Source of the DNA: Ascaris suum
Lineage: Eukaryota; Nematoda; Chromadorea; Rhabditida; Ascarididae
Assembly: GCA_013433145.1 (NCBI GenBank)
Contig: CM024178.1
Span: 5,999,260 to 6,063,259, forward strand
Reading direction: 5' to 3'
Length of the DNA stretch: 64,000 nt
Part shown: positions 30,602 to 44,543 of the stretch, piece by piece
How the letters are laid out: each line of letters begins with the position of its first letter
How positions within the stretch are numbered: position 1 is the stretch's first letter
The notes under the pieces: model-generated
Database searches by the model: none
What the model saw: the letters and a program-made list of their open reading frames with translations, nothing else
What the model was told of the DNA's origin: nothing
Made by a program: the position numbers and the translations under genes

Positions 30602-33054
30602 CTGTAGGTCCTCTATTTGTCCTTTTGTTCAGCTGGTTTACAGATGATACAACTGCATCTGGAATTTTCGAGAAGGGAGGGATTTGCTGCGACGCACTCG
30701 AAATATTTTAAAATTTCTTTTTTTCATTAAGAAAATGTGAAAGTTCGAGTTTGTTGCACAAGCTAGCCGCAGTGCATCTACCAAAATGACTACACTCCTG
30801 GATCCGTCCACGTTGCACATTTTGTCCTCAGAGCAATACTTCCACAGTGAAAACTGGCAGTAGACATATGTTGGATTTTCTGCCGATGACCGAAATCGTC
30901 ACATTTTTTCACGAACCACACACCAAAACAATACTTATAACATTTAATGAAAAATATGTCCCTCAATGCTACTCTCTAGACGAAACGTTCCATATAAATC
31001 TGTGAGTCAATGAAATAAATGTTTTGTTTTATTTCTAATCAGCATGCATAGTTTGGATGCTCAAGATGATTAATGTGTTATGTTCAATACTGTTTAGAGT
31101 GTAACAATGGCTTGCTATATTTTAAGCCTACTCGAATATATACCAAGCTTTCATCTTTTTCAGTAATGCAAATTGCTCTTCTCTTCAACAAATGCCATTG
31201 ATGCGATTTCCTTCCTATCCCCTCCCCATATCCCCCACAGAAGTAATCGAGTAGTGAAACGGTTTAGGAAGTAAAACTTTTGAACGTGGAAAGTGATGCG
31301 TTGTTTCAAAGGAGCGCAATATTCAATCTGCATTGATTAGCATTACGAATGATTGTTGTGGTCTCTTCTCGAACTGATCTACTGTACAATTTTCTAAGCG
31401 ATCTAAGATCAGACTTCAGGAACTACGTGCAAACTGAACTTCAGGAAATACGTGCTAATCGTTTTGTGCAACAATCAATAGGAAACTCTCAAGCCAGCCA
31501 GCTGCTAACAATTAAGTGTGAACAGTAGTGCTGCTGTAGCCTTAAATTAGCTCAGGAAAAGCCCTCTTCCGTTAAAACGATCATATAGGCCATATGATTA
31601 ACTAACTGTGCTAGCAACTCAAGGATCTGCAAGTGGTGCGATGACAGTGGTATCTATCTTATGCGATTTTATTTAAGCCCATATCATCGAGAATGCTAAT
31701 CGTCGCCACGGTATCGGCGATATCATTTTAAGTGAATGAAAAAACGGAGTGAAAATCTGGGAAAAATGCACCAAAAAATTCAAATATCTATGGGATTTTC
31801 TAATATTTACTTGCATGTTTAAATCGCATGAACTGTAGGAGACAGATGACCATTTTTAAAGTGCTGGAGGCGATTCGTGAGCAGTATCTAATATATAGGT
31901 AGACCTATTCGTTTAAATGATAAAATTTGATGATATGACCTGATTTTGCTCATTAGTTTTTCGTTTTCATAAGCAATGTGCATTTGTACTGGATAGCACA
32001 TGAGCGAGGATAGTAATATTTATTCAACTAGAGATCAGTGAAAATAGTCGTTAGAGTTCATCAAATAATTTAATTTTTTTTATGCGATCAAAAAATGATT
32101 AAGAAAGTATCAAGCCAAAGGTAAAAATGGGAATCACATTACGAAAAAAATGTCCAAAATCGAATTATTCTCTTCCACAGAAAAAACTCCAATTTATCGA
32201 AACCGCTGCCAACCGCTCAACATTTCCACATTATCACTCAACAATTACCTTTAGCGTGAGTTAGTATATAGACGATATAAAAAAATAACTCACAAAACAA
32301 ACGCAAAAAGATCCCACCAACCGCGATGAAAACCAGTTGGTAATGAAGCTAGCTAATCATTTTGAACTGAGAAAAATATTAATCAAAAAATGCCGAAATG
32401 TTTTTATGGAATTTGCATTTAAAAAACGACACTGAATCATTTTAAATGAAATAGCCAACATATACAGCCATTATTAAGCATAAATTTTCCTCATTATCAT
32501 CTAGGAGGATTTCATAAGATTTTTCTTGATTCGTTGCAAATTTCAATTCGTCGCTTTATGTCATAGTAAATTGAAGTCGGCCTCTACATAGAATATTGCT
32601 AACATTTAGAAAACGCGCGAAACCGTGGAGATGCATTTTTTCAAAAACGAATTCTTCATCTGTGATGCAAATTTCTCATTTTCTAGCAGTTTTCCACTTC
32701 TCAAACATTCCGTCTTGATTTTGAGACTTTTTCTTCAGCTGGCATAGGTGTCCATGATTTGTAAACTAGGTGAGGCTGATTGCGGAAAAGCCGGTGCTAG
32801 TTTTGAAACAACTCAATGGTTTTGTGGATCTACAGTAACATACTCGGATCACTGCAAGGACTTGATTATAAATGATCGTTAAGAAAATATCGGTCGGCGC
32901 CTGCTGAACAATTTATTTATTTGTGAACTGATTTCATATTTTATTGTTTTATTGCAGTATTTTAAATTTGTGCAAAGGGAACGCTCATCTAGTGGGCGTT
33001 GGAAAGTGTGGGAATTCGTGAATCTATGTAAATTGCAATGTTCAATGTTTAATT
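30602..33054. other. Gene-free interval
   Basis: Nothing convincing on either strand. An imperfect tandem repeat (ACTTCAGGAACTACGTGC-like, two copies between about 31412 and 31460) is present. The DNA is AT-rich and resembles the other intergenic stretches. Confidence 0.5.
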
Positions 33055-36000
33055 TCTGCGATGATCAAAGAGGAGCAAATTCACCTTTCACCTTTCGACT
33101 TGTCGTCGCTGCAGCCACCTCTCTGAGCACAAGTCCACCGAACGCCAAAATATCCTGTCTTGTGTTTCTGCTTCCATCGTTGCCCGAATAGTTTCACCAT
33201 TGGCTCGTCCCATCTTGTACGTGGTCTTCTTGAAGTCTCGGGAGCCAGTTTGTTAACCGCAATGTCCAACGGTTGTCTTGCAGTCGAGCAACATGTCCAG
33301 CCCATCTTCTTTTTGCTGCATACGTTTCGTCTACCACATCACAAGCGCCCGTTCTTTGTCTCAGTTCTTCGTTGCTAATCTTGTCTCTTATGGTAACTCC
33401 GCAGATTCTTCTTTCCATAGCTATTTCCGTTACAGCAAACTTCTCTTCCTCGTTCTTTGTTGTAGCCATCTTTCACAGGCATACAACATTGCCGGCAATA
33501 CAGTAGAATTAAAAATGGATGCTCTGATGTTCATTGGCAAAGCCTGATCGGTAAGCACTGTGCGGTTGTTACTGAAGGCGACCCACCCTGCTCTGCGTCT
33601 TCTTATCCATTCGCCATTACGAGATTGTTTGATTCGAATCTTCGTCCTGGATATATGTAATCTTTAACTTCTTCAATCTTGCTTCGTCTGTGCGAATGAC
33701 CCTCGGGACGCAACATTCATTTCGCATCCACTTTGTCTTCGTTAAATTCACCTCCAACCCAACTTCTTTTGAGAGGTATTTTAGTTGTTGAAGGTCTTGT
33801 TGCAGTTCTTTAGGGTTATTTGCAAAAGGTACGCAGTCGTCCGCATAGAGTAGGTGAGTGAGCTTTTCACCATCAATCATAATCCCACCGTGAATCACTT
33901 TCGAAAAAAAGATTCTAGGGTTGCTGCAAAGAGCGTCGGGGATATCGTATCTCCTTGTCGGACTCCTTTACTTATTTGTGTATGACACATTTCGAATAAA
34001 AGCTTTATGTCAGTCGTGCTTTCTTCAAATGAGTCTTACGATGTCGACGTAAACAGGGTTTACACCAGCTTCGTGTAACGCGTTGATTATAGCGGTCGTT
34101 TTCACAGAACCAAACGCTTTGCGATAGTCGACGAAGCTAAACATACCGGCATCTGATATTCTTTGCTCTTCTCCAACAACTGACTGAGAGCGTGAATATG
34201 ACCTTGAGTGGAGTACGCAGCTTTGAATTCCGCTTGTTCTCTGCTGAGTTCCAGTTGATGGGATATTCGCTGTAACAAGTCTTGTGAACAGCTTATATAG
34301 CTGAGACAGGAATGTTATCGGGCGATAGTTAATAAGATCTTCTGAATCGCCTTTTTTCTTCAACAGCATGGTTTTCGAAGTTCACCAAGCTTTCGGAATC
34401 GCACCTTTTTTTAAATAGAACGTAAATCTTTCTGCGATTGCGTTCTGAAGCAAACAGCCTCCGCTTTTAATATTCTGCTGTTATTCTTTCAATTCCGGGG
34501 CATATGTTGGGCTTCATCTTCTTGATGGTAACTTCTACCTCGTCCCATGTTACAACTGGAATTTCTTCTTTTTCGATATGCGGTTTAGTTTCGTTTATCT
34601 TCACCTTAATGCATACAGTTCATTATAGAATTTTTCACAGATTCCTTTCATTTTTTTTCTATCTGTGGTACGTCTTCCATCGGCAACTTTCAGTGCGATA
34701 GGCAATTTTCTTTTCAGCTGTAACTCCCTTTCAACTCTTTTGATACTTTTTCCTTTCTGTGCAGTCTCTCTTAGCTTTATCTTCCGATAGTCGTCATAAT
34801 CCGACTGTAAACTTTTCGGGATCTTTTTGCACAATGTTCTGTAGTCTTCCCGATTGCTATGCCATGTGCTATTCGTTGGGCTCTAACTCTCATCAACAAC
34901 AGCGTAGTGTGTCGGATACGTCTTTTCCTTGTTGGAAGGATTTCTTCACTTGCAAGGTCCGCAGCCTTCAAAATGTGAGCAACGAACTGCTCATAGTCTT
35001 TATCAATATCTGTGCAGTTCATCGAGAAGTCGATAGTTTCCACCAGATTCGAGAACGTATCGGCATTTAGGTTTCTTCTTGAAGGACATCCTTTTCAATA
35101 TCGCATTTTCACGTTTAACGTTCAACATTAATGCTGAGCGTAGCAACCGACGATCTGAACGCGTGCTAATAATCTTTTTTCCTATGACTGATTCATCTGA
35201 AAAAAATGCGCTTTGTGTCAGTCAAGACGAAATCAATTTTGTTTAAAGTCCGATCATCAGCGCTTCTCCAAGTCCGCTGTCTTTTTCCGCTCTTCTGGAA
35301 ACAAGTATTCATGATGTTCAAGTGATTGCTAACAGCGAAAATTATAAGGCGGGATCCTCTTTCGTTTCTTGTATCGATTCCGAAACCTCCAACGCAGCCT
35401 TCGGCCTTGTTTATCTTTTTTCCGACAATAGCGTTGAAGTCGCCCTGAATCACCGTGTAGGTTGATCTGACTTGCATGGCCTCTTCTATTTCTTGGTAAA
35501 TCCTTTCAATACCTTCATCACCTTCTTCCGGAGTTTGATTATTGTTTTGCGCTGGTGCATATGCTTAAATAATCTTTATTGTGTGGCGTCCCGTCAGCCT
35601 CAGGGTCAAAACTGCTGTCCTAGGTGAAATGAGGTCGCAACTTTTGACATGCTTCACCATTTCACAATAAACCCAACTCCTCCATTTCTCGTTCTGCAGT
35701 CGAATGCTCTATCCAAGACGACTTGGTCACCCGTTTGCCATTCCGCAACCAGATCATTGCTTCTTCTTGTTTCACAGATGCCAATTACATCGGCCTTCAT
35801 GTTTGCCGTGACGTCAAGGTATGTGTCAATTTTGGGATCTGAAGAAAAGATTCTGACATTGTGTGATGCAAGGAAGACTTTAAGCATTCCGTTATTCCTT
35901 TACTCGTTGGCCAGCGGTCCAGAAGTCCTATTCCGAAAGACGTTTGGATAATATGTATTCAGTTTTTTTACCAAATTAGCTTTTCGGCGGTGCCATTCGG

Positions 36001-36310
36001 GGTGCTGGCCCTCTTGACCCTATAGCCTCTGCATGCTTTTATTTCGGAGTGAGCTTCCTAACCTTTACCCACCAAGGAATACCCTCAAGGCAGAGGGGGC
36101 TGCGATCTTTTACGGCGGAACGTACTCGCCGTGACACGAATCCGTCAACGGGCACTGTGACTTTTTACGTGAGAATGACGCGCCACCGTCAGTCCAGCCA
36201 CACCCTGTTGGATTACACCGCTGCTCGTCCGCCCCCGCTAATTCAATATATTTGCGGGTAACCGTCGTATCCGACGGCCTTTCCCCCATCCTCAACTTGG
36301 GGAGGTGCTG
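33055..36310 (-). pseudogene. Degenerate RTE/BovB-like non-LTR retrotransposon
   Basis: Read on the minus strand, the order is that of RTE-clade elements. A 5' leader (about 36310-35890) is followed by an apurinic-type endonuclease. Its start shows ADVIGICETRRSNDL and GGVGF at 35887-35654; VIQGDFNA, the RTWRSADDRTLNKIDFVL-like block and DTRNERG lie at 35477-35193. A linker and then a reverse transcriptase follow: NYRPITFLSQLYKLFTRL near 34369-34270, FVDYRKAFGSV near 34130, and the catalytic YADD at 33836-33847. The C-terminal part has EERQRTG-like and RRWAGHVARL motifs (33469-33194). Several stops and frame changes break it, for example just after the endonuclease block, so it cannot make its own proteins. 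The 3' end near 33055 is estimated; no poly-A tail or target-site duplication was recognised. Confidence 0.92.
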
Positions 36311-36334
36311 GATGGCTTGCAGCTAAGCAAACCA

Positions 36335-36480
36335 GTTGCGCACATAAATGTCGACCCGTTCTTTGATCGTCGACCGTCAAAGAGCAGCAAATTGCGCACA
36401 TAAAAATGCATCAACATCATCGGCAATCCTTTGCAACGCCAAAGTGAATGTTGATCCGTTCTTTGATCGACGTTCCGTTT
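36335..36480. repeat. Direct repeats beside the retrotransposon 5' end
   Basis: TTGCGCACATAAA occurs near 36339 and 36393, and CCGTTCTTTGATCG occurs near 36357 and 36451. The two motifs appear in the same order in both copies with unequal spacing, which suggests a decayed duplication next to the element. Confidence 0.65.
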
Positions 36481-36803
36481 TCAATTTCGTCACGGTCATA
36501 AATTTGTGCAGCTCATTATCCTTGCATTACGTATTTACGTTTTTTGTATATTGCAACGACAGCATCTGTGATCTTTTGTGGCAGTGTCCCGTTCAGTGTT
36601 CTCTTATACACATATTTTCTCGGAAGATTTTGCACCGGAACTATGCTATTGCAAGAGTGATGTGATGCCATCCCTTCCCGTTGTTTCTTCCTTCTTATCT
36701 GATACTTATTGCGACCAAATCAGGTCGATTCAATGAACTATAACGGCCCATGAATGGACCCAGCTAGCTTCAAAAGGTTGAAAATTCAAATATTATAGAA
36801 GTG

Positions 36804-36809
36804 TATAAG
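36804..36809 (+). promoter_or_regulatory. TATA box of the 36.9-kb secreted-protein locus
   Basis: GTGTATAAGAG lies 68 bases before the ATG at 36872. The spacing matches the two sister loci on the other strand. Confidence 0.5.
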
Positions 36810-36871
36810 AGGAATTCGAAATAAGACGTTTAGAGCTGTGAAGACTTTCAAACAAAATCACTGCTAAACCA

Positions 36872-37699
<828 letters not shown>

Positions 37700-37748
37700 A
37701 AATAATGTAAATGCATATGCCTGTATTACAGATGGCATGAAATCCAGC

Positions 37749-37757
37749 ATATATAAA
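37749..37757 (+). promoter_or_regulatory. TATA-like element without an assigned gene
   Basis: GCATATATAAAAGTTAG is a good TATA match on the + strand just after the 36.9-kb locus. No leader-type ATG or exon chain was found in the following kilobase, so it may be fortuitous. Confidence 0.2.
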
Positions 37758-40700
37758 AGTTAGATCTCACGACACAACATACTAACGAAAGTCGTTTAAA
37801 CTAGTCATTAATTTATTGTTGTTTAATCTTTAAGCACAGTTCGCAGTTGTTGGTCATCAACTGCTTAGTGTGTATTTATCGCAGAATATATAGGGGACGT
37901 AAGAGGTGGTTGGCAAACCTGAATTGTTGATCTGTTTTTGATAAATTGTGGATCCTGATTTGTGATTGAAAAAATACCTCAAATACTACTGTCATCGGTC
38001 GACCGGATCTATGGATGATCAGAATGCAGTATAAGAGATATTGCTGTCCGCGATAGTAAGACCTACATGAGTAAAAGTGAGCAATTTCAGAAATCTCGCT
38101 TGCCCATAAATTACAGCATCGTAACTCGCTGCAAATATTGCATTCAGCAAATTCTTCCTTGCTGGTCCTTGCATTCAAATGATTGCCGATACTACTGTAT
38201 ATGAAACATATAAAATTTAGAGCTTGCAAGAGGAAGAGCTCCAAAAGAAGGCTCACGTTTCAACTTTACTCGATGACTGTCGGGTTATCTTCAGCAAATT
38301 CTGTGCAGTTGTCACATATTATGTGAGATATCGTTTGTGCCATATCCCTGAAAAAAAAAGCAATTAAAAAATTTTGACGAACATCTGTAGAAACGCCTTC
38401 CCAATTTCCATGTATTTCCACAATCACCCATGATAAGCTTCTAGGTTATTCGTCGGTTTTCGTCGATCGTTAAGGACGACAATGAGGCAACAGTAATAAT
38501 TTTCTACTTCCTTAGAACTTCATTTATACTTCCATAGAAATATATTGAAGCAATGATGAAAAACAATCTTATAGACGAAAGATGCCACATTCTCGAAAGC
38601 GTTATTTAAGCAGCAAAAATTGAAAGATAAAACACGATGAGAATAAATCTCATAGCATTCACGTCCATCCCACTCACCACTTTTCAAGTATTTTCTCCCG
38701 GAGAAAATTTCAAAATGATGCCGGTGTTGAAATGTGCATCGAATGAGTTTAAGCAAAAGCAATCAGGAACATTCAGTGCTTTTTATGAGTGAATTGTTCG
38801 GAAATGAAATACTATCGATGAAACTAGATGATCACAAATTGCGTTATTATGGAAACTTCTTAACACATAACACACCTAATTTTACTCTCTCTCTCTTTAT
38901 TTCATTTTATTCCATTGATAACCAATATAATTTCTATACTTCGTTTCGAAGATAAACTCGTTTCCAGGGAAACTAACTCAGCTTGAAATTTTTCATTTCC
39001 GATTTCTTTTTAAGGACTTTTCGAAGTAGTAGATTGATATCTAAAATCATCGCGAGAATTGTAGCACTCCTGTTGCAATACAGTTCCAGTTACACATAGG
39101 ACATGATTCTATGAAAAAAAATTGTGCATGAGAACGTTAAAGATGCAGACGACTTTATTCTTGAGCAGAAATTCGATTTGAGTTTTTTTTAATCACTAAT
39201 GCAAAAAGGCTCATTTTCATAATTGTGGAATCTTTTACAGCTCAAGATCAGAATTTTGCATTTCCACCGAAAACTGATAGTTTCCGCTTTCTTTCTTTCC
39301 CCTTCAGGTCGTCTTTTTCCTATAAGTCGTCGTCAGTGAGGATGCCCACCTTATCTTAAAGTACACATCCGCTCAGCGACGAATGCTTTAAGGTATTCAC
39401 TTTTTGCAGTTCTTAGCAGTGAACTTTTAGCTTCCCTTAGGCTCGAATTTGAAGTACCGAACTTTAAAACTGTCTTGACCTAGCTTTCTTTTTAGTTGTT
39501 GGACTCGATTTCGAGTTCCTGATTTCAGTTCGAGTTTCTGAAAGTTGAGTTTGTTATGGCAGCAGGATGTTGCAGTAGCGTGAACTTTGAACCGTGTTTG
39601 TCATTTGCGTCGAAGTGTCGGAGTTTGTGCTCCTCGAGCACAAGTCGTCAGAACAGTTGTTCGCAAGTGGGCGTACTTTCTTCCATTAAAATGGTGCAAT
39701 AAACATTGTGTGCGTAGGTATTTAATGCCGAATGGACAGAAATGATGTGATGTTCGATCCAAAATCCTCTTAAGGAGGTGATCACCATACAGTCGCAAAT
39801 TCTATTGACAACAAGATCCTAGACCGAACAAGTAATGTAAAGCATGAAGTCAATGAAGCGGGATTGACAAAATGAGATATATGCTAAAGGATGTTTATTT
39901 ACATAAGATACTGATAGAACTGTAAAGCATGGAACTATGAGGTTATGCTATCTTCCACGCTGGTCGAACATTTTCGAAACGATTCTCTACGTCCATCAGG
40001 CTTGTAGACACTCTGAAGCTGCCTAAAAAGTTGCACGCATTTTGCAACCGATCGGATTTTCATTATGTACGAGTCGAGTCACAAAAAAGCGAACCCTTCA
40101 TAGAAAATTTGTAGAAGCGGTCGGTCCAATTAAAAAGGAAAATATATCAATATTTTATTATTTGTTGATAACTTAAAACCTCATAGTTCTGGTTATCAGA
40201 ATGCAGGAGTGATACTGCGCTAGATTCTTTGAGATATCTGTGCACACTTTTTTCTTTTACGCGTTTGTTCACAACAGAAGCACTATAAACCTTTTCAGGA
40301 AAAACGAAGAAAAATCTAAAGTCTCTCACAAGTTAATCATTTGTTTACCTAAGTGGTAATTTATAAGAAATTATGCCTGAAGTTATAAAAACAATGATTA
40401 CAATAGCCTAATAATTTTCCTCTGCAAGCGTCCACTGCGGCAAATTTTACAAGAGGTTCCGACCCTGCATGTTTTTATCGTAACAAACGATGTATTGTCA
40501 TAGAAAGCGTTTGCGTAGACGAGATCCTGTTCGCAGAAATGAAATTTCAACGAACTTGAAGGTCACAAATACATGAACACATCCAGTTTGTGAAGGTTGC
40601 TGATTATCGCATAAGGTATCAGAACACACTGAAAAGTTTTACTTCAAGTTAAACACTGGATTTTGCAACACGCAGGCATAATGTCTTCGACTAGTCATTT

Positions 40701-42020
40701 CTTTGAAATAAAATTATGTGAAAATATGTGGCGAGGAAAATGATACAATGTGACGGCAGTTACATCAGATTAAAACCGGTACATAAAACTATAAGAGCAC
40801 AGAAGCTGCAATAAAAATATTTTTTTCAACATAGCGATTGATCACGCAAAACCTCAGCTAGGCATTTGTTCGTTGCTGTATCTGATCGCTTTATACAGCA
40901 AAATTTGTCTTGCATATTGTAAGGCAACACAGGGAGGAAATATGCATGCGCACTGCTTGGGGCAGTACAAGCGCCATTTATCGCTGCTCAGCTTTGCTAC
41001 TCAAGAGTGCAGCAGGTGTTATCGTGAGATCTTGAAAGAAACACAAAAGGATGATATTGATCCTTTTCTTTCCCCTATTTCTTCCTCCATTCCTTCCCCA
41101 TCCTCTTTGCTACCCTCTGGTACCATCAAAAAAACGTTCACAATGCCGTAATGGTCACTGTAATGGTTAATGTGGTATATTTGCTATTTTCATTTATTAA
41201 TATTAATGGGCTATGTTTGGATGATTATATGCATGTGTCATTTTTTTTAGATATTTTTAATATAGGTCTCGCATATGAGTGTCTGAGAATATTTCATATA
41301 TCTTCCGTACTTCACTATCTCATATAAAAATGAAACGTTTTATGAGTGCAGTAATAATAATTACTGATAGAGTTTGATAACAGTTACTTAATGAAATGTT
41401 TAGGAAGTAAAACCCCTTTAGGAAGTAAAACCCCTCAATATTCCATCAGGGATTGCGCGATTGCTCGAACCAGTAGAATTATTCACCTGTTGCGAAATAT
41501 TGTGTAAGGTTAACCCAGTAAGTCGCCGCGACATTTCACAATTCATTTCTTTTGACAATATAGAGTTATAACATAATACGAGGTCTGTACCTAGGTGCGT
41601 CAGCTGTTTTTTAAAATCTCTTGCATGCTCTGTGAACGATGATTTCCTTTCTCCTCAACCCGCATCAACGGAACTCGAAGCACAATCTCGTATTCATGCA
41701 TAACGCTATTTTTTTGACATAAATGCTCCATTATATCCGACTTTTCCTCTGTAATGAAAAGCTCTTGCAAAATACTCATTAGAACGCGAATTTTTTATGC
41801 CTAGCCGAGCCAAAAATGAAATTTCCATGCTTAGACTCAATTAAATACAAACAGCTGTTGGTATAGAAGGTGTTTTATTCGTGCTCATGATATTTTCAAC
41901 TGTTGCATATTGCATTCGAACCGCACAGAATGTGGGCAAATCCTTCCAATGCCTTCTCAGCAAACAGTCCTTATAGTGATTTACATAAGCGATCTTTGTT
42001 GCTAAACTGCATAGATGGTA
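37758..42020. other. Gene-free interval
   Basis: No supported exon on either strand over 4.3 kb. An 18-base tandem duplication (TAGGAAGTAAAACCCC...) lies at 41401-41436. Other open frames are short, lack splice context and look like chance. Confidence 0.55.
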
Positions 42021-42023
42021 TTT

Positions 42024-42029
42024 TTTATT
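42024..42029 (-). other. Polyadenylation signal of the 42-kb secreted-protein gene
   Basis: AATAAA on the minus strand, 66 bases after the stop codon at 42095. Confidence 0.6.
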
Positions 42030-42094
42030 CCTTCCTCAAATCTGATTACCACATATAATACAGAAAAAGAATCACGCACATGTTTACGTTTCAT

Positions 42095-44458
42095 TTATGC
42101 CTTTGTTGCTTTCCTGCGGTGGGTTTTGTTGCCTGCTTTATGGTCCGCCTCTTCATGGTGCTCTTCTTGTCCACCAGCCTGATTTCCATCCTCCTCGTCA
42201 TTCGGCTGTGATGGCGACGTTGGTCCTGGAGGAGATGAGCTTTGAAATGGTGGGGCAGTCTGGGACCCATCTTCATATCCAATGCCGGGTGGTGGCGGGG
42301 GAGGGGGACCATGTCCTTCCTGATAACCGCTTGATGATGGAGGCGGTGGTATAGGTTGTAACGGTCGACCTTGCTCTTCATATCCGCCATCTGTAGGAGA
42401 AGGCTGTGAAGGGCTTGATTCATACGCTTCTGGAGCAGGCGCCTGTGTTTGACCACCAGACAAATAACCTTGTGGAGCTGAATATGATCCCTTCGTACTT
42501 CCTTCAGAGTATGTTCCGGTCGGAGAGCCGATCTGTGGAAGTTCTCCAGATGAGTAGGATCCCCCTGAAGAAGGTAATCCTCCAGTCAATGGTCGCGTAT
42601 GATACGCCGGTCCAGATACATACGTTCCAATGGGTGAGGATGAATATCCGCCAAACAGTGGCGGTAAGGAAAAACTAGGTAGTTGAAGGAGTGGTGGTAG
42701 CGTGAAACTATGTGGTAAAGCATAGCCAGCACTACTTGGTTGGGCATAGCTTGCAACACTAGGCTGTGTTGTTGTCCATGTTAACTGTGGAGGTTGAGCG
42801 TAAGCACCAACACCACTGTTCGATCCTCCGCTTGTTGGGCAGCTGGGTAGTGGTGGGCAGCTGCACAATGGTGGTGGTGGTGGTAGTGGTGGTGGTAGTG
42901 GTGACCTAAAAAAAACTCACTCGGTTTCAAATTCTGCTTGACTCGTTACATCCAGGCGAATTCGGTCGTCACATCTTCAAGCCGCAGTCAATCATCCACT
43001 CATGTTTGCAACCGTTGTCAGTAAACCCAATTCCTGATCCTTATATTCCCAGATAAAGAGATAAATTGCAAAGGTAACTCACTTCTCTGTTTTTTATCAG
43101 ATTTTATAATTTTTGCAAATAATTTGGAGAAGGGTGTAATGACGTTATGTTCCATATTTATATATGCTTGTTTGTGTCTGTCTGTCGGTGTCCTGCGTAT
43201 TTTCATCCCAAGAACTGCTGAGAACAAAGGTACGAAGTTGGATGATATATTGCTTACTAAGAAAAACATATGCATACCATATATCACAGTGATCGTTCAA
43301 TTTCGGAAGAGAGCATAAAAATTTTTAGGCGGCAAAATTTTCATGCATTTTCGCCGATTGGAGTTTAATTTTAGATCGGTCGTCGAATCAGAGAAGGCGA
43401 ATTTTTTATGGGAGAGCTATGCGGGTAGTATAATCAAGTGACATTTGAAGAAGAGATGATTCAACGCATTTTATTTCTGCTGGCTGATAATTACCATAAC
43501 TTTTAGTTCAAGAAATACTGCATTAATACCATAACTTTTACGTAAGAAGTTCAAGAAAATACGTTCAGCATCTTTCATACCAGAACTCAAAAATTGCAGA
43601 AGCCCCCTGAAATGCTGGCACGACATGTGCTTACGCATCATGCGCAATTTATCAACGCATTTATGAACACAGAAGTCGATCTCGAAATAAATGTAAATTC
43701 GAAAAGAATTTGCAAATTTTCACCCCAAGATTTCTCCAATCGAGCTCGTCGATTTCAAATCTGTGCATCTAAGTGAGGCGAACAATGTCCGGAAACTTGA
43801 TTTATTTGGTAGTGAAATTTGGTATTGATAAACGAACTCAAATCTACGAGAAAGAATTTCCATTTCATTATTCATGTTTCATAATCGCATAAATCTTACA
43901 AAGATTCAGTTTAATCCGAAAATGCGCGCTTTTTGTTAAATACCTTATGAGCTTCCTTTGATTATTCTCGAGTCTTCATCAGAGCCTGAATCCTAACTTG
44001 CCAATATCGAGTGAAAATTGAAATCGAATGAGGGAAAAGTTTTCATGGGAACTCGAGATTATTTTTTAAAAACTCATGCGCATTTTTCCTCTCGGTTGCA
44101 CTGCGTCCTATTCCAACGAACTTTCATTTTTCAAAAGAATCGATAACTTTTACAGAGAAGCCACGATCCTTTCATATATATTTGTTTATTCTAAATGTGT
44201 TCATTCATGATCAGGTAACGAGAGTCGAGTTATCGCATCAAATTTCGTCTTTGGATCCATTTTCTTGTGTTCCTTGGAATAAAAGAAGTTTAAACGTCGA
44301 GTTTAATCGCAGGTAAGATCAGATAAACCTCTCAAGAAATGTGCATTAATAACTTACTTGCAACCGCATGGTGATCCTCCGCCAAGCCCAGGGAATAAGC
44401 ATGCATCGGAGAAGCCAGCAATTGCCACCAGGAGGAACACTACGGTAGATGGCTGCAT
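42095..44458 (-). CDS. Secreted Pro/Gly/Tyr-rich low-complexity protein (two exons)
   Basis: Exon 1 (44358-44458) encodes a signal peptide, MQPSTVVFLLVAIAGFSDA, then CLFPGLGGGSPCGCK. It ends two bases into a codon at a GTAAGT donor. Exon 2 (42095-42905, after TTTTTTTTAG) restores the Lys and continues with Pro blocks and Cys pairs (PPPLPPPPPLCSCPPLPSCP). Next come about 150 residues of Tyr/Gly/Ser/Pro repeats (SYAQPSSAGYALP, GGYSSSPIGTY), a Pro-rich stretch, and an acidic then basic tail ending THRRKATKA. Total 303 aa. The cleaved leader plus the CGC / CSC-Pro head resembles the start of nematode ground-like and cuticle-associated proteins. No ground-like domain is visible at the C-terminus. 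An extracellular matrix or cuticle role is an inference from composition. Confidence 0.85.
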
Positions 44459-44535
44459 CTCGGCACTAATCTCTCAGATCGTATGAGAGATCGTCGTGCG
44501 CTGAGATCACTGTTCGTTTTTGCGTTGAATTCGCG

Positions 44536-44543
44536 CTTATATC
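44536..44543 (-). promoter_or_regulatory. TATA box of the 42-kb gene
   Basis: On the minus strand ACGATATAAGCGC lies 78 bases before the ATG at 44458. Confidence 0.6.
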
